Source: Calamus simplicifolius
Taxonomy: Eukaryota; Streptophyta; Magnoliopsida; Arecales; Arecaceae
Direction: 5' to 3'
Assembly: GCA_900491605.1 (NCBI GenBank)
Contig: UESW01004819.1
Span: 62,001 to 126,000, forward strand
DNA: 64,000 nt
In this document: one piece after another, positions 1 through 12,000 of the stretch
Numbering within the stretch: position 1 is the stretch's first letter
How the letters are laid out: each line of letters opens with the position of its first letter
Position numbers and translations under genes: made by a program
The notes under the pieces: generated by a model
What the model saw: the letters and a program-made list of their open reading frames with translations, nothing else
Told to the model about the DNA's origin: nothing
The model's database searches: none

Positions 1-1290
1 TCATTATAACTATTATAGTGGTTAGTAGCAATTTATAAAGGGGTTATCATAATAGGATTACAGTATTATTAGTATTTTAGGCTATAAACCAATAGACAAA
101 TAATATATGCAAAAAATAGATGGATAATTAGATCTCTAATGGAAGATGACAATGGATAACTAGTAACAAATCATAATGAATTGTAATATTGAAGGTGTAG
201 ATAACATAATGGATTGTGGGTGCAAGAGGTACCGCTTTTATGAAATAGAAGATAGAATTTATATGGCTAAAGAAATATAGATCCTCCTATCTAGAGCATT
301 AATTTATTCATTATTTTTTTCTTAGTTGTGTGAGAGCTTAACAATTGGTTCAATAATTAATTATATTTTTTGTTTAATTATTATATATTTATTTTTTTGT
401 TTAAACATGCATATAGTTAAGTCGAGTTTTAGACACGCATTTTGCTTTTTGAACATAATTTTTTTTAGAATATGCTTAAGTATATGTGGTATTAGGATTA
501 AATACCGAATGGCTATTAAAATTAAGTGATAAAAATAAATATTCTGGGATTAAATGCAAAGGGATGGATGGTAGAAAATGATCAATAAATGAGTATCAAT
601 TATCCTTCCAAGTAGTAGGGACATGCTAAGAGGTCATAATTAGCTTCAAAATTCATATCGGTCATGCTTTACCGCAGTAGTACTAAAATCCACTTAAATC
701 ATGTTAGACTAAATGATATATTTTCTTATAATAATATTATAATATAATATAAGAAATAAAATAATATTATCATATAATGTTATATTCTTTATTATACTAG
801 GATTCTCATGACATAACAACAACAATAATAATAACAATAATATTTTAATATTTTATAATATTTATTTATATAATATTTTATTTTTAATATTAGTTAATAA
901 TTATACTATAATATATTATTAGCAAGTATATTATCATTAATTTGATAACATAATAATAATATAATATTATTAGATATCAATTCATTCGTAGCGTTAGTGA
1001 ATGAATGCTGTAACTAAATTTATGGAATTAATACTTGCACTAAATATTTGAGGAGTCTCGTGATTATATTATGAGCTTAAACATCGTGCCACATCTAAAC
1101 GTATCCACATATCTCTCCCTCAAGTGGAAAGAAAACATAATAATATTTCATATGGTTCATTTTCTTTCTTTCGATTTTAATCCACTTCCTCATACGATGA
1201 GATTTGTACGTATCGGAAAGTAATTAAAGTTTTCTTTTTTTGGTTGGGAAAAAGCCTTTGCATCTGAGCTATAAAACCAACTATATCTAA
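1..1290. other. AT-rich intergenic sequence, no gene seen
   Basis: Very AT-rich DNA with runs of TAATAT-type sequence (about 720-980). No reading frame resembles a known domain, and no clear terminal repeats are visible. The short frame at 326-529 is low-complexity and hydrophobic only because of base composition. Confidence 0.6.
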
Positions 1291-2100
1291 ATATAGTTGG
1301 GCTGGGCAGAGTTAAGTAGTTTGCTGACTTTTTTGTCAATGGTCTTCTGCTTTTCAGGGGCAAAGCTTCTTTTTTTTCTATCGGATCGATCGGTACTTCG
1401 AATCAATATTGAGCCTATGAATCATTACCTCGAAGGTATCCCGAGCATGTCCGATGCTAACCATGCAAAAACATCCGAGTTGGTCTGCAAGAAGGTGAGA
1501 AGCCAATTTCATAAGTTCAGTGTTAGTATAGGTCTTCCCAAGACTTTCCAATCCATTCATGATATCAATAAATCTAGTAAGCATGCATGTGTTAGTATAG
1601 GTCTTCCCAAGACTTTTCAATCCATTCACAATATCAGTAAATCTAGTAAACATGCATGTGATGAATTCATTTTATTTCATGTTAAAGAGTTCATATTTAT
1701 GGACAAGCATGTTAATCTTTGACTCTTTAACTTGGTTGGTATCCTCATGGGTAACTTTCAACATGTCATATATCTCATTAGGTGAGATGCAAGTAGAAAT
1801 TCTATTGAATTCATTTGCATCCAAGGAGCAGTATAGGACATTCATGGCCTTGGCATTTAGCTGGACCATTTTTCTATCATTCTCATTTCAATCCCTTTCA
1901 GGCTTAGGAATGATAGAACCATCTACTGTGAGTGTGGGAGTGCTAGGACCATTTATAATGACACTCCAAAAATCATAATCTAAAACTTGAATGAATATCC
2001 TCGTTCTAGCTTTCCAATATGAATAATTGGTGCCTTTATACAGTGGAGGTCTATTGGTGAATTGCCTCTCAGAAAAAGAAGAATTAGCATGGGCAGTCAT
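1291..2100 (-). pseudogene. Ty1/copia gag fragment (DUF4219/UBN2 type)
   Basis: Read on the minus strand. The frame starting at 2100 carries the typical copia gag start, with the core PPLYKGTNYSYWKARTRIF. It continues, broken by a stop and frame changes, through 1869-1672 (AKAMNVLYCSLD, then a segment around EIYDMLKVTHE) and 1653-1378 (LMKLASHLL region). This is the N-terminal gag of a copia retrotransposon, a capsid-like protein. It ends at about 1291 with no zinc knuckle, protease or polymerase, so the element is truncated. A 69-bp in-frame tandem duplication lies inside it. Confidence 0.8.
1522..1659. repeat. 69-bp tandem duplication inside copia gag
   Basis: Two adjacent near-identical units begin with GTTAGTATAGGTCTTCCC at 1522 and 1591. 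The period of 69 bp equals 23 codons, so the gag frame is kept and the protein segment ending SLGKTYTNT appears twice. Confidence 0.85.
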
Positions 2101-2103
2101 TTG

Positions 2104-2161
2104 TATCTTTAGCTCTTGATTGTTAGATCAAAGAATAATGAGCACAAGCTTTGATACTAAT
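2104..2161 (-). other. Degenerate primer binding site of the copia element
   Basis: On the minus strand, directly inside the LTR end, the sequence reads ATTAGTATCAAAGCTTGTGC. This matches the usual initiator-Met tRNA primer site (TGGTATCAGAGC) with a few changes. Its place between the LTR and gag fixes the element orientation. Confidence 0.7.
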
Positions 2162-3599
2162 TGTTGGCCCAAATGGCAACCCAGGAGGTGAATTGGGTTC
2201 TTTAAAAATTTAAGCCTATTTTGCCAAATAATGCTCAAATGCAATGCTATGAATAAGTGCAATACAAATAAACCAAGCAAGATATAAGAGTTAGAGAGAA
2301 GAGATAAGAGGCAAACACACGCAAATACAAGGATTTATAGTGATTCGATGTTAACTACACCTACATCTACTCTTCAAGAACCTCTTGGGTATCGCTATAA
2401 TCTCCCTGATTACAGCGGAGTTGTATTACAAGCTCACAATCCAAACTTATTATTTTTCTGGGATCACAACGAACCCAGCTGATTTTTACAGGTTCACCAA
2501 TACAAAAACCTTCCACAAGCCAACCTGGCTTACACAGGGCCTAACTGGCCCTTGATTCAATCACCTAACTGAATCAACTTACAAAGATTGTAGAGAGTTG
2601 ACATTCAACAAGAATAAAGCTCCAAAATGAGCTCCAAAATGTTAAGCTTTTCTTCTTTTGATCTTCCTCAAGATGGAACTTGAAGCTTTTGGAAGATCTT
2701 TTTGACTTGAAGCTTGAATCAGAAACTAGGGCTCTCTTTTCTTCTCTTTCTTCCTTTTGATTTAATAAAAATCCCTTAAGATTTGCTTTGGATTCTTGGG
2801 ATTTTTCTTGAGCTCTGTTTTCTCTCTAAGGCTTTTGAAATTTGAACTTTCCTCTCTCTTTTCTTCTCTTTCTCCCTTTCTCTTCTATTTTTTTGAATCA
2901 ACCCTAGGCTCTTATTTATAAGCATCTCCTAAATCCACTTAGAATCCATTTTTAGGTGGAAACTATCCGTTGTCAAGAGTGGGAAGTATGTTTGGATGGA
3001 TGAGGAAAGAGCCAGTGAAATTTGTCAGGTTCTGGAGCCATCTCTGACAATTCTGAAGTCAGCACCTAACATGGTCAAGTCGACTCAAGCAGGTCATGAG
3101 TCGGCTCGAGCTCAGGATATCCAAAAAATGATTTTTTTTAAGAGGTCGACTCTTACTTTCTAGTGGTCGACTCGAGTTCATGAGTCGACTCAAGCTGCTT
3201 CGGGAGTCGACTCGAGTTGGATGCCAATTTTTCTTCTCTCTGTAAAACTGTGTGAGTCGACTCAAGCACTGTGGGAGTCGACTCGAGCTTGATGCAAAAA
3301 AGTTATTTCTTTATTTTTCTGTCCGAATCAGCTCGCCCACTATGGGAGTCGACTCGAGAGCGTTCCAAAAGTGCCAAGCCATGCTAGAGTCGACTCCTCA
3401 AATGTGAGAGTCGACCCAAAGTGTTGAATATGACACTTAAAGCCTGACTCAAGTTCAAACTTGATTTTTTCTTAGTTGGACTTGTGATTTTGACTGATTA
3501 ATGAATTAAATCTCTGAAACACTTAATCAAAATCATCAGTAATATAGAAATATGCTCATGTGGTTTTGTTATTCATCAAAATTAATACATGGATCAACA
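2162..3599 (-). mobile_element. Copia 5' LTR (1,438 bp)
   Basis: Begins TGTTG and ends CAACA, the inverted termini of an LTR. It is followed on its inner side (left, minus strand) by the primer site and gag. Only one LTR is present; the other end of the element is missing. The LTR abuts coding sequence of a hAT transposon on its right, so the copia element probably inserted into that hAT copy. The left target-site copy is lost, so this cannot be proved from the duplication. Confidence 0.8.
3070..3425. repeat. Array of GAGTCGACTCGAG palindromes in the copia LTR
   Basis: About ten variants of the palindrome GAGTCGACTC, often extended to GAGTCGACTCGAGC, occur at irregular spacing of about 20-60 bp. 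Intervening sequence is not conserved, so the palindrome is the conserved unit and this is not a simple minisatellite. It lies in the part of the LTR that would be U3 or R. Confidence 0.75.
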
Positions 3600-4860
3600 G
3601 TTTGCAATAAGAAATATAGCTGGGACATTTCAAGGATAACCAATCATCTATATCAACATTGGAAAAAGCATGAGAAAGCAGCTTATGGTTCCACTCAATT
3701 CCAAATTAAATTTGAACAAGGAGGTGAGATAGAAATTTCTTTTATTGCCAAAAATTTAATAAGAAAAATTTATCAAAATTAATTATAAGTAATGAAATGC
3801 CTTTTACTTTTGTCAAAAATCTATGTTTTAAAAAACATATGAATGCTGCCATAAATATCTTTGCTCATCATGCAAATGGTACTTATTACCATTTGCAAGA
3901 TAATTTCTTTTAATTAGTTTAGATAATGCTTCTAATAATTTTTTATTTTTAGATAATTTTTATTACAAAGAAAATATGATTTCATATTTTCAAAATTTTA
4001 ATAGTAGAATCATACTTACGCTCGATATTTGGACTAGTATTATTGAGTTATCTTATATTTATATTTCTATGTATTATATTAATTACAACTAAGTAACACA
4101 AAAAAGAATCTTAATTGTAAATTAATTAGATATCCACACAGGGCCATCAACTTTTTTGCTCATATCATGCAAATGGTATGTAAGTAGATACATGATATAT
4201 TTTTTAATTAATTTAAATAATACTTCTAATAATAATGTTGATATTGAGTTAGTCAAACTGTAATTATGTCTCATCATGGATAAAAAATTATTTCATATTA
4301 GATGTGCATATTATATTATAAATTTAATTATCAAGATGGTTTAAAAATTATTAACTCATATATAAGTAAAGTTAGAAATGCCATCAAATATATACAAACT
4401 TTCCGAACTAGAAAACAAGAATTTAAAGTTTTGAGTTGCCCATGGATTAATAAACAATATTTATTAGATGTAACACGTAGATGGAATTCTATATATTTAG
4501 TGTTACAATCATATTTTGAATATAAGATATTACTACTAATATTTATGATATTCACTTCCCTGGTGAAGCTATATTAGATTTTCACTAGAATAATTCTGGT
4601 ATTATTATACATTTTTTAAAATATTTTTATTAAGCTACTAATATTTTATCTAGCATTTATTATCCTGCCTCTCTCCTAATTTTGTAATAAATTTATAATA
4701 TTACTAACTATTTTTCAAAATATAAGGAAGCTGAATGTTTTAAAAATGTAATTTACCAGTGGAAATAAAATTTAATAAATATAAGAAGAAATTTTATATT
4801 TTTATTATTTAGCTTTAATTATAGATCCTAGAATTAAATTGATGATTATATATAATATAA
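3600..4860 (+). pseudogene. Decayed hAT transposase (RICESLEEPER-like)
   Basis: Fragments of a hAT transposase occur in order on the plus strand. A BED-finger-like CNKKYSW...NHLYQHW piece begins right at the LTR edge (about 3600-3700). SLDNASNN-like pieces lie at about 3915 and 4200. FHIRCAYYIINLI then shifts frame into YQDGLKIINSYISKVRNAIK (4270-4390), followed by LLDVTRRWNSIYLVLQS (4460-4515). A final piece, ALIIDPRIKLM, lies near 4815-4845. Many stops and frameshifts make it non-functional. Terminal inverted repeats were not found. Confidence 0.7.
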
Positions 4861-5626
4861 GAAGCTTTTGGTAAGCGGAGTCGACCTGGCAAACTGCACG
4901 CTCACCATGCGTACAAACTTTGGGACAACATTTATCAACACGATTCATGACACCAGTTTCTCATTTCGCTTTCTTTTCATAATTTTATTTCATCTTATCT
5001 CGATGGTTGTGATTAAATTAAATGATTACAGGGGCACACACCATCCATGGGATACAAAATTTAAGATGAAACAAAATATTTATAGAATATAATTACTTGC
5101 GCTTGTAGCATGCAGAGGACTCAAAAACAAAACAAAGAAACCAAACTTAAAATTTTGAGCTATGATAACAGTAGTCTTTCCTTTTTAATATGAGGACAGT
5201 AGTCCTTCCTTTTTAATTAATATGAGGAAGTTTGGGAGAATAGTGAATAGAAGGCTCTGAAATTTGTTAATGGGACTTTGCAGGAACGTTTCATTTTGTT
5301 GAACTGAGAAAACAAATTTTTATACAACTTTTTCTTGCTACAACCAAAAAAATTCATTCGATCCCTAGCTTAATCTGGCTGTCAAACAAATTTATAATTA
5401 TTATTTTCCTCTCCTGCAATCCTGCAAATTATATTCTTGAGGTCAGGCAAAAACAATCAAAATTTCAAAATTAGGCCATTCAAACTGCATAGCATACCAT
5501 CCATCATATACCACCGGGCACTATAAATATGCTCTCTGCAGAACACTTTACATATCAAAATTTGATATGTAAATCTTATGCCGGTACAATATAACACATC
5601 TTATGTAACACATTAGGCTCCGAAAT
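4861..5626. other. Intergenic sequence, nothing recognised
   Basis: Mixed AT-rich sequence between the hAT remnant and the LINE. No domain, repeat array or terminal structure could be supported. Confidence 0.5.
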
Positions 5627-5647
5627 AAAAATAAAATGAGCCTATAT
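5627..5647. repeat. LINE target-site duplication, left copy
   Basis: A 21-bp sequence containing AAAATAAAATGAGCCTATAT is repeated without mismatch at 8090-8110. The two copies bracket the LINE exactly. Confidence 0.9.
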
Positions 5648-8089
5648 ACCATGCTGAACTCAACTCAACTCATTAAAGCTTTTTCCCAGCTACACGGGGT
5701 CGGCTACATGAATATGCTTCCTTCACTTTGCTCTATTCAAGACTAAGTCGACATTCAAAGTAGAAATAGTTATATATTTTTTAATTATTTTTATTCATAT
5801 TAGTTTAGGTCTACCTCTACCTCTATTCTTACTATGAATTGTTATTCAAGACTAAGTCGACATTCAAAGTAGAAATAGTTATATATTTTTTAATTATTTT
5901 TATTCATATTAGTTTAGGTCTACCTCTACCTCTATTCTTACTATGAATTGTTGAAAGATCACTTTTTTTAACTGGAGCATCTAAAGGTCTTCATTGCATA
6001 TGTCCAAACTACTATAACCGATTTTTTTTCATTTTATTTTCAATTGGAGCGACTCCTATCATTTCTCTTATATGTTTATTTCTAATTTTATCTTTTAAAG
6101 TTTTACCATATATCCATTTAATATACACATTTCTGTTAAACTTAATTTATTCACATGTTTCGGTATTGCCCAACACTCTATTCCATATAGCATAGCTAGC
6201 CTAAAAACGGTTTTATAGAATTTTTCTTTTAATTTTAATGGGATGCATCGATCATACAATACTCTCGAAGTACTCTTTCACTTAATTCATCCTGCTTTAA
6301 CTCTATGATTCATATTTTCACCTATTTTATCTTTTTGCTAGATAATTAAACTCAAATACCTAAATTTTTTACTTATTGATATCTCTTGACTTGCAATCTT
6401 CACTGTTTCTTTAATTGTATTTCTACTTCCATTAAAATTACATTTCATGTATTCAATTTTAGTTCTACTAATCTTAAAACCTTTAGATTCTAAAGCCTAT
6501 TTCCAAATCTCTAGCTTAGCATTTACTTCAGATTTAGTTTCATCATCAATCAACATTATATCATCTACAAATAATATACATTATGGGATATCATTTTGAA
6601 TATATTTAGTTGATTCATCCATAACTAATACAAAAACATACGGACCAGAGACAGATCCTTGATGTAAACATATAGTAATTGAAAACTCACTAGTTTCTTC
6701 TATTGTTGTTTTAACAATAGTTATTGCTCTATCATACATATCTTTTATCAATTATATATACCTTTTGGTAACTTCTTTTTTTCTCTAAAACCTACTATAT
6801 TATTTCTCTAGGTACTCTATCATATGCTTTCTCTAAATCAATAAAGACCATATTCTTTTCTCTATACCTTTCCATCAATCTTCTTAATAAATAAATAGCT
6901 TACATTGTTGATCTTTCAAGCATAAATCCAAATTAATTATTTAACACCAAAATTTAAGGTATTATTCAATTTTTTATTACTCTCTCCCTTAATTTTATTG
7001 TATGACTCATCAGTTTAATCCCTCTATAATTCACATAATTTTAAATATCTTCTTTATTTTTATATATGAAATATATATTTTTTTCAATCATTCGACATTC
7101 TTTTAGTTGTAACAATCTTGTTAAATAAATTGGTTAACCATATGACTTCAATTTTTCCTAAGCCTTTCCAAACCTCAATAGGAATCACATCTGACCCTAA
7201 TACCTTTGCATTTTTATTTTACTCAAAGCTTTTTTAACCTCAAGCATACTAAATCTATGAAAAAATTTATTTCATTTGTTACTTTTAAGTTATCACATCC
7301 TTCTACCATTAAATTTACTAAATTATTTTTATTTAATAATTTTTTAAATAACTTTTTCATCGTTCTTTTATCTCTTCTTCTTTTATTAGGACTCTTTTAT
7401 CTTCATCCTTAATATATTTAATATAGTCAAGATCTTTTGTTTTCTTTTTTCTTAATTTTACTAATTTATATATAATCTTTTCACCTTCTTTAGAACTTTA
7501 AGTTTAGCATTACTTATCACTTTTTTAACTTCTTTTCTTGCATCCTTATACTTTTTAAGACTTTCTTCATCTCTAACCTCTTACCAAATTTTATAGTTTA
7601 TTCCTTTATGCTTGATGGCAACTTAAACTTCCTCGTTCCACTATCAAGTTTCTTTTCCTAATAATCTTGCCCCTTTTGATCCTCCTAGAACTTCTTTTGC
7701 TATATTTTTTATGCATTTAGTTACTTTTTCCGACATTAAATTAGAATTACTAACTATATTCATAGTCATTCCTCTTACTAACTTTTTTTAAAATAATTAT
7801 AATTTTTCTCCTTTCAAATTTTATCATTTAATTTTTAAATTAATAATTTTATGTTTCATTTTTATCCATACGTTTGTTATTATGATCCTATATTATGAAA
7901 TTAAATTCTTCTGAAATAACTTTATAATTTTTGCATGTTATTTTATCCATCTTCCTAATTTAAAAAAAAAATTTACACTCTTTTTGAAATAAATGTTTGC
8001 TATTATTAGATTATATGTCACTGCAAAATATAATAAACTCACACCGACTTCATTCCTACCTTTAAATTCATAGCTTATATACTATAGAC
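5648..8089 (-). mobile_element. 5'-truncated, decayed LINE retrotransposon
   Basis: Minus-strand non-LTR element of about 2.4 kb. Its 3' end (left) has a short GAGTTGAGTTGAG tail preceded by the GTAGCTGGGAAAAAGC motif common to plant LINEs. Reading leftward on the minus strand, endonuclease/RT linker residues appear at 7750-7560. The RT segment NYVNYRGIKLMSHTIKLRERVI is at about 7050-6975, and the palm motif FVDDIMLIDDET is near 6575-6530. The motif FGM/FVDD is thus present, but many stops intervene. The 5' half, including ORF1 and the endonuclease core, is missing, as expected of target-primed insertion. Confidence 0.85.
5735..5952. repeat. 109-bp perfect tandem duplication in the LINE 3' region
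   Basis: The unit starting ATTCAAGACTAAGTCGACAT at 5735 is repeated at 5844 with no visible mismatch. The identity implies a recent event in an otherwise much-mutated element. Confidence 0.9.
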
Positions 8090-8110
8090 AAAAATAAAAT
8101 GAGCCTATAT
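8090..8110. repeat. LINE target-site duplication, right copy
   Basis: Identical to 5627-5647. It marks the 5' truncation point of the LINE. Confidence 0.9.
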
Positions 8111-8149
8111 GTAATATTTTAACTTATTAAATAGCTAAATGAGGTCACA

Positions 8150-8265
8150 AAAAAATTCTTGCAGCTAATCCAAAAATGGTGTACTCTATGTGGTGGAGCA
8201 CTCCCTGCTCATAGGAGAGGAAGGGTTTGAATCCTCGCACACCTCCTGAGAATTTCAATTTCTTA
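8150..8265 (+). repeat. Possible tRNA-derived SINE fragment
   Basis: Contains GGGTTTGAATCCT (8222-8234), close to a Pol III B box. About 35 bp upstream is a CTCC...GGAG hairpin like an anticodon arm, and further upstream a weak A-box-like GTGGTGGAGCA. No acceptor stem pairs, so it is not a functional tRNA. Confidence 0.3.
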
Positions 8266-8436
8266 TGAATAATAAATTTCAAAATACTGTTTTTTAAATG
8301 CATTTTAAATAGACTTAGGAAAGGATCATTGAGTATAAGTGGAGAGTTGTCATGACAGGAACAATGAGACCAAAGAAATGAACAATGGCGCCAGTAAAAC
8401 AAAACTTCTGTTACTAGTTTTCACGAACTAATTTTG

Positions 8437-8442
8437 TTTATT
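8437..8442 (-). promoter_or_regulatory. Candidate polyadenylation signal of the host gene
   Basis: AATAAA on the minus strand, about 220 bp beyond the stop codon at 8664. It is the first clear canonical hexamer downstream of the coding end. Confidence 0.45.
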
Positions 8443-8663
8443 TCATTTCCTTAAAAAAAATATATTGCTTTCTGATAAGCATTTTAATGGACATACTGCA
8501 AACGAACTGCATTTATCAAACTCTTCCCCGTGCAGCTCTTCTCATGTCCTTGCAAGCCCACAATTCTCCGCTAACTGTTGGGAAATAAAGCCAATGGTCA
8601 CATTCAACTGTATAACCTCTATTCAAACAATTTTTTCCAACAAGTGACAAATAGTGATGATGC

Positions 8664-9012
8664 TCAATATGTTGGGATGGAAGGATCAGCCTTGAGAGCA
8701 TATGCATGAATCCCCCCTGAGACATTGAACACCCTCTTGAATCCCTGAAAGTCATGGGCAAAGAAAACAAGCATGAATGAATTGCAAGTTATAGAGTATC
8801 AATGGCTCAGGCCAGCCCGAGTGGCCTGAGAAGACTCAGCCCCAGCCAAGATTCAAGGCAGCTTCGGCCTGCTTGGGGCTGAGCTCCCAAACTTAGATGA
8901 AGCTACGACTGAGCCTGACTTGGCTCATTAGTTATACTGTCGAAAGTTCTCATTGGGTGGAATGTCAAAGGTTTCCAAAATAGAACTCTGGATACGGTAC
9001 CATATGCACCTC

Positions 9013-9061
<49 letters not shown>

Positions 9062-12000
9062 TTTACTTCCAACTCAAAACCGGACAATATGGATCAGTAT
9101 AGGTTGATTCCACTTGATTCAGATCGATACCTTATATCAGTATCATCCGATATGGGTCGGGACAATAGGCCTTAATAGATTTACACATTGACGTACACAT
9201 ACAGCACATGTATCCACAATCATGCATGTATTGAGTGAAAAATGAAGGGCACTTGTATATGAGAGAGAGAAACAGAGACCTGAGTCTGCAACCATTTGGC
9301 TACTTGCATCGACCGCACACCATGGTGGCACTGGTTCAGATAAATCAGTGTAAGCACGATCAGAAGGAAGTAAAGAATATCATATCAAGTCAGCATGCCC
9401 AAGAAGAAATTGGATGACACCATATTCCGTCTAAAAATACAGGAAATTAAAGCAAAAGTCTTTTTCCAAACTTGCATGAAAGGAGGATATGTAGAACATC
9501 TAATTAAGAAGGGTTTCCTTCAAAACGATAGGATCGTATATCATGATCCTATTTCCTAAATTTTTATGCATTATTTTTTCTATGTAATATAAAACTGAAA
9601 AAAATAAAAGGCGAGTTTCAATCAAGGAACGATGATCCTCCAAAAGAATATCTACTTACCAAAACATAGGTGTCCTTTTCAGGATCAAACTCATCTGTTA
9701 TTACAGATCCCCATGTTCCAAATTGACGGAGAGGAAGTATTTTAAAACCTGGCAAAGAAGCTTGAGCTCTGACATGCAAAACAAACAAAAGTCCATCAAC
9801 ATATATTAACAGAAGGGGGAGTTAACATCAACATTAGGAGACAAAAATATCTGAATCTAGCTATTTAAATAACAAGGTTCTGTCAAAATTTATTTGGCAA
9901 TAGGATTTCAGCGCCGAATAAGAACAAATCAACACTCCCCACCTTTCACCAATATTTTCATCAGATACTGCTAAGCTTAGTTTTAGTTGCCAAAACAAAG
10001 TGAAATTCTCAAAGGAGCAAATGCATGCATACATCGATGCAGTCATGCATGTGGGTGGACACATATTACAGACAATAAAAGGGTCAATACTCGTTGGGAA
10101 TCAATGTAGAAGAGCTCTTTGGACAAAGTAGCAAGGACCATGAGTTTCACCATTGCGACAGCAATAAATTCAAATCATGGAATGTTGATATCTGAACATT
10201 AGCATTATCAGATAAAATAGGCAGGTTAGGAGAGCTCCAAAAATCAGTAATTCAAACCTTAGTGGGACGGGGTCTGAGACGGCTGAACCATCTTATTCTA
10301 AAGATATTAAGACACCAATCTTAGCCACATCCTATCAATCACAATATATTATAGTGTCAATTTTAAATAAATCTAATTTATCATTAAAAATATAACTTTT
10401 GAAGTTCAAATATATTTGAAAACCAAATAAAATAATTTTTTTAAGAAAAAAAATTCCCAAACAAATACTGGAAAGCATGATCAGATCAGGGACCGAGACA
10501 AGATGAGACATGAGGCGACTTGTCCCGTAGAAAATTTGAAACATCTTTATCCCATGAGATTTAAAACCTTACCAAAATAATCATACATCAACATACTAAG
10601 TCGGACAATATCAACAATAGGAAAACTAGTCACTAGTAGATAGCTAGAAAAACTTTGGGTGGCCACTGCATGCTTGGGAATTTATTTGCCAACTGTAGTA
10701 ATTAAACAAAATATCTAATATTTCTTATCAAATCTTACAAGCTTTCTTGTATGTTAATTCTTTATTTTTTTCACCCAGTAATCTTGATAGATCATTGATG
10801 TCAAAGAGCCCCATACAAAGAACGACCAAATAGAGGAGAATAAAACTCTCAATTTCAAATTTTTAATATAGTATTTTCTACAAACAAACCCCAGATTTCT
10901 TTGAAAGAAATCAGAATAAAAGTCAAGAAGGAAAACCAATGGTATAATTTAGGATCACTTTCATTTTTCTATATTTTTAAAAATATAAATATATTTGGTA
11001 TAGTCAATTATTCTTAAAAACAAAAATATGGCAATCATAGTAAAGGTGATTGTATAGCAAGTAGCAAAGGTGCCAATTGTATTGATGGCAAGAGAGGCAG
11101 TATGGAGGTGGCGTTGATGATGACAATGACAGTGGTAGCAATAGTGTCAAAGGCGATGACAATGGCAAAAGCAATGGTGGAGGTGGTGGCGGCGATGGTG
11201 ATGAGAGGTGTTAGCTATGTGGTTGAGGTGATAATGATAGCCATAATTTGGCGGTAGTGATCATTGATGGTGATGGAGGTGCTAGTAGTGTGGCAAAGGC
11301 AGTGATGATGGCAGCATGGTGTGATGAAAGTAGCGACAGTAGTAGTAGTAGTAGTGGTGATGAATAGAGGTGGCTAATGTGATGATTACAATGGTGGCGG
11401 TGATAGTGTTGGTGGTAGTTGTAAAAAACATGTTACTTATTTTTAAAAGTATTAAAAGTTAAGGTTTCTTACTTTCATTTTCAAAAATAATGAAATAAAC
11501 TTTTCAAAAATAAAAATAAAAATAAGACATGAGTAACAAACATGTTTTGTATCCAGATTCTTGTGATTTTATTTTTAAAAATAGAAAACAAGAGAAAATG
11601 ATGCCAAATAGGCCCTATGCATTAACTTTGTCATGTTCTCATCATGTAATTTCTGAAAGTAGCTAATTATTATATTAAGATTACGTTATTAAAATATAGA
11701 TATCCAAGAAAGCAAAAATATAAAATAATATATAACAAACAGAAAAAAAATAATTACTTGATCAACTTAAATAAAAAATGAGTTACTTTATAATTACTTG
11801 ATCAACTTCTATTTTTCTTCCTTACCAATGTGTCAAGAATATAAACAAGGGAAAAAAGAAACACATGATTCAAAATCATGCATGGCCATTCAAATAAACA
11901 CCTGTTTAATTCCAATCAGCAATGAGAAAAAAGAAAAAAAAAAAAAAAATTTCTATCCAAATAATGTAACTTAGTGAATCAAGTCTTGACGAGACAAAGG

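Noticed and set aside
8150..8265. Functional tRNA gene
   Set aside because: A B-box-like stretch and a hairpin are present but no acceptor stem or proper D and T arms.
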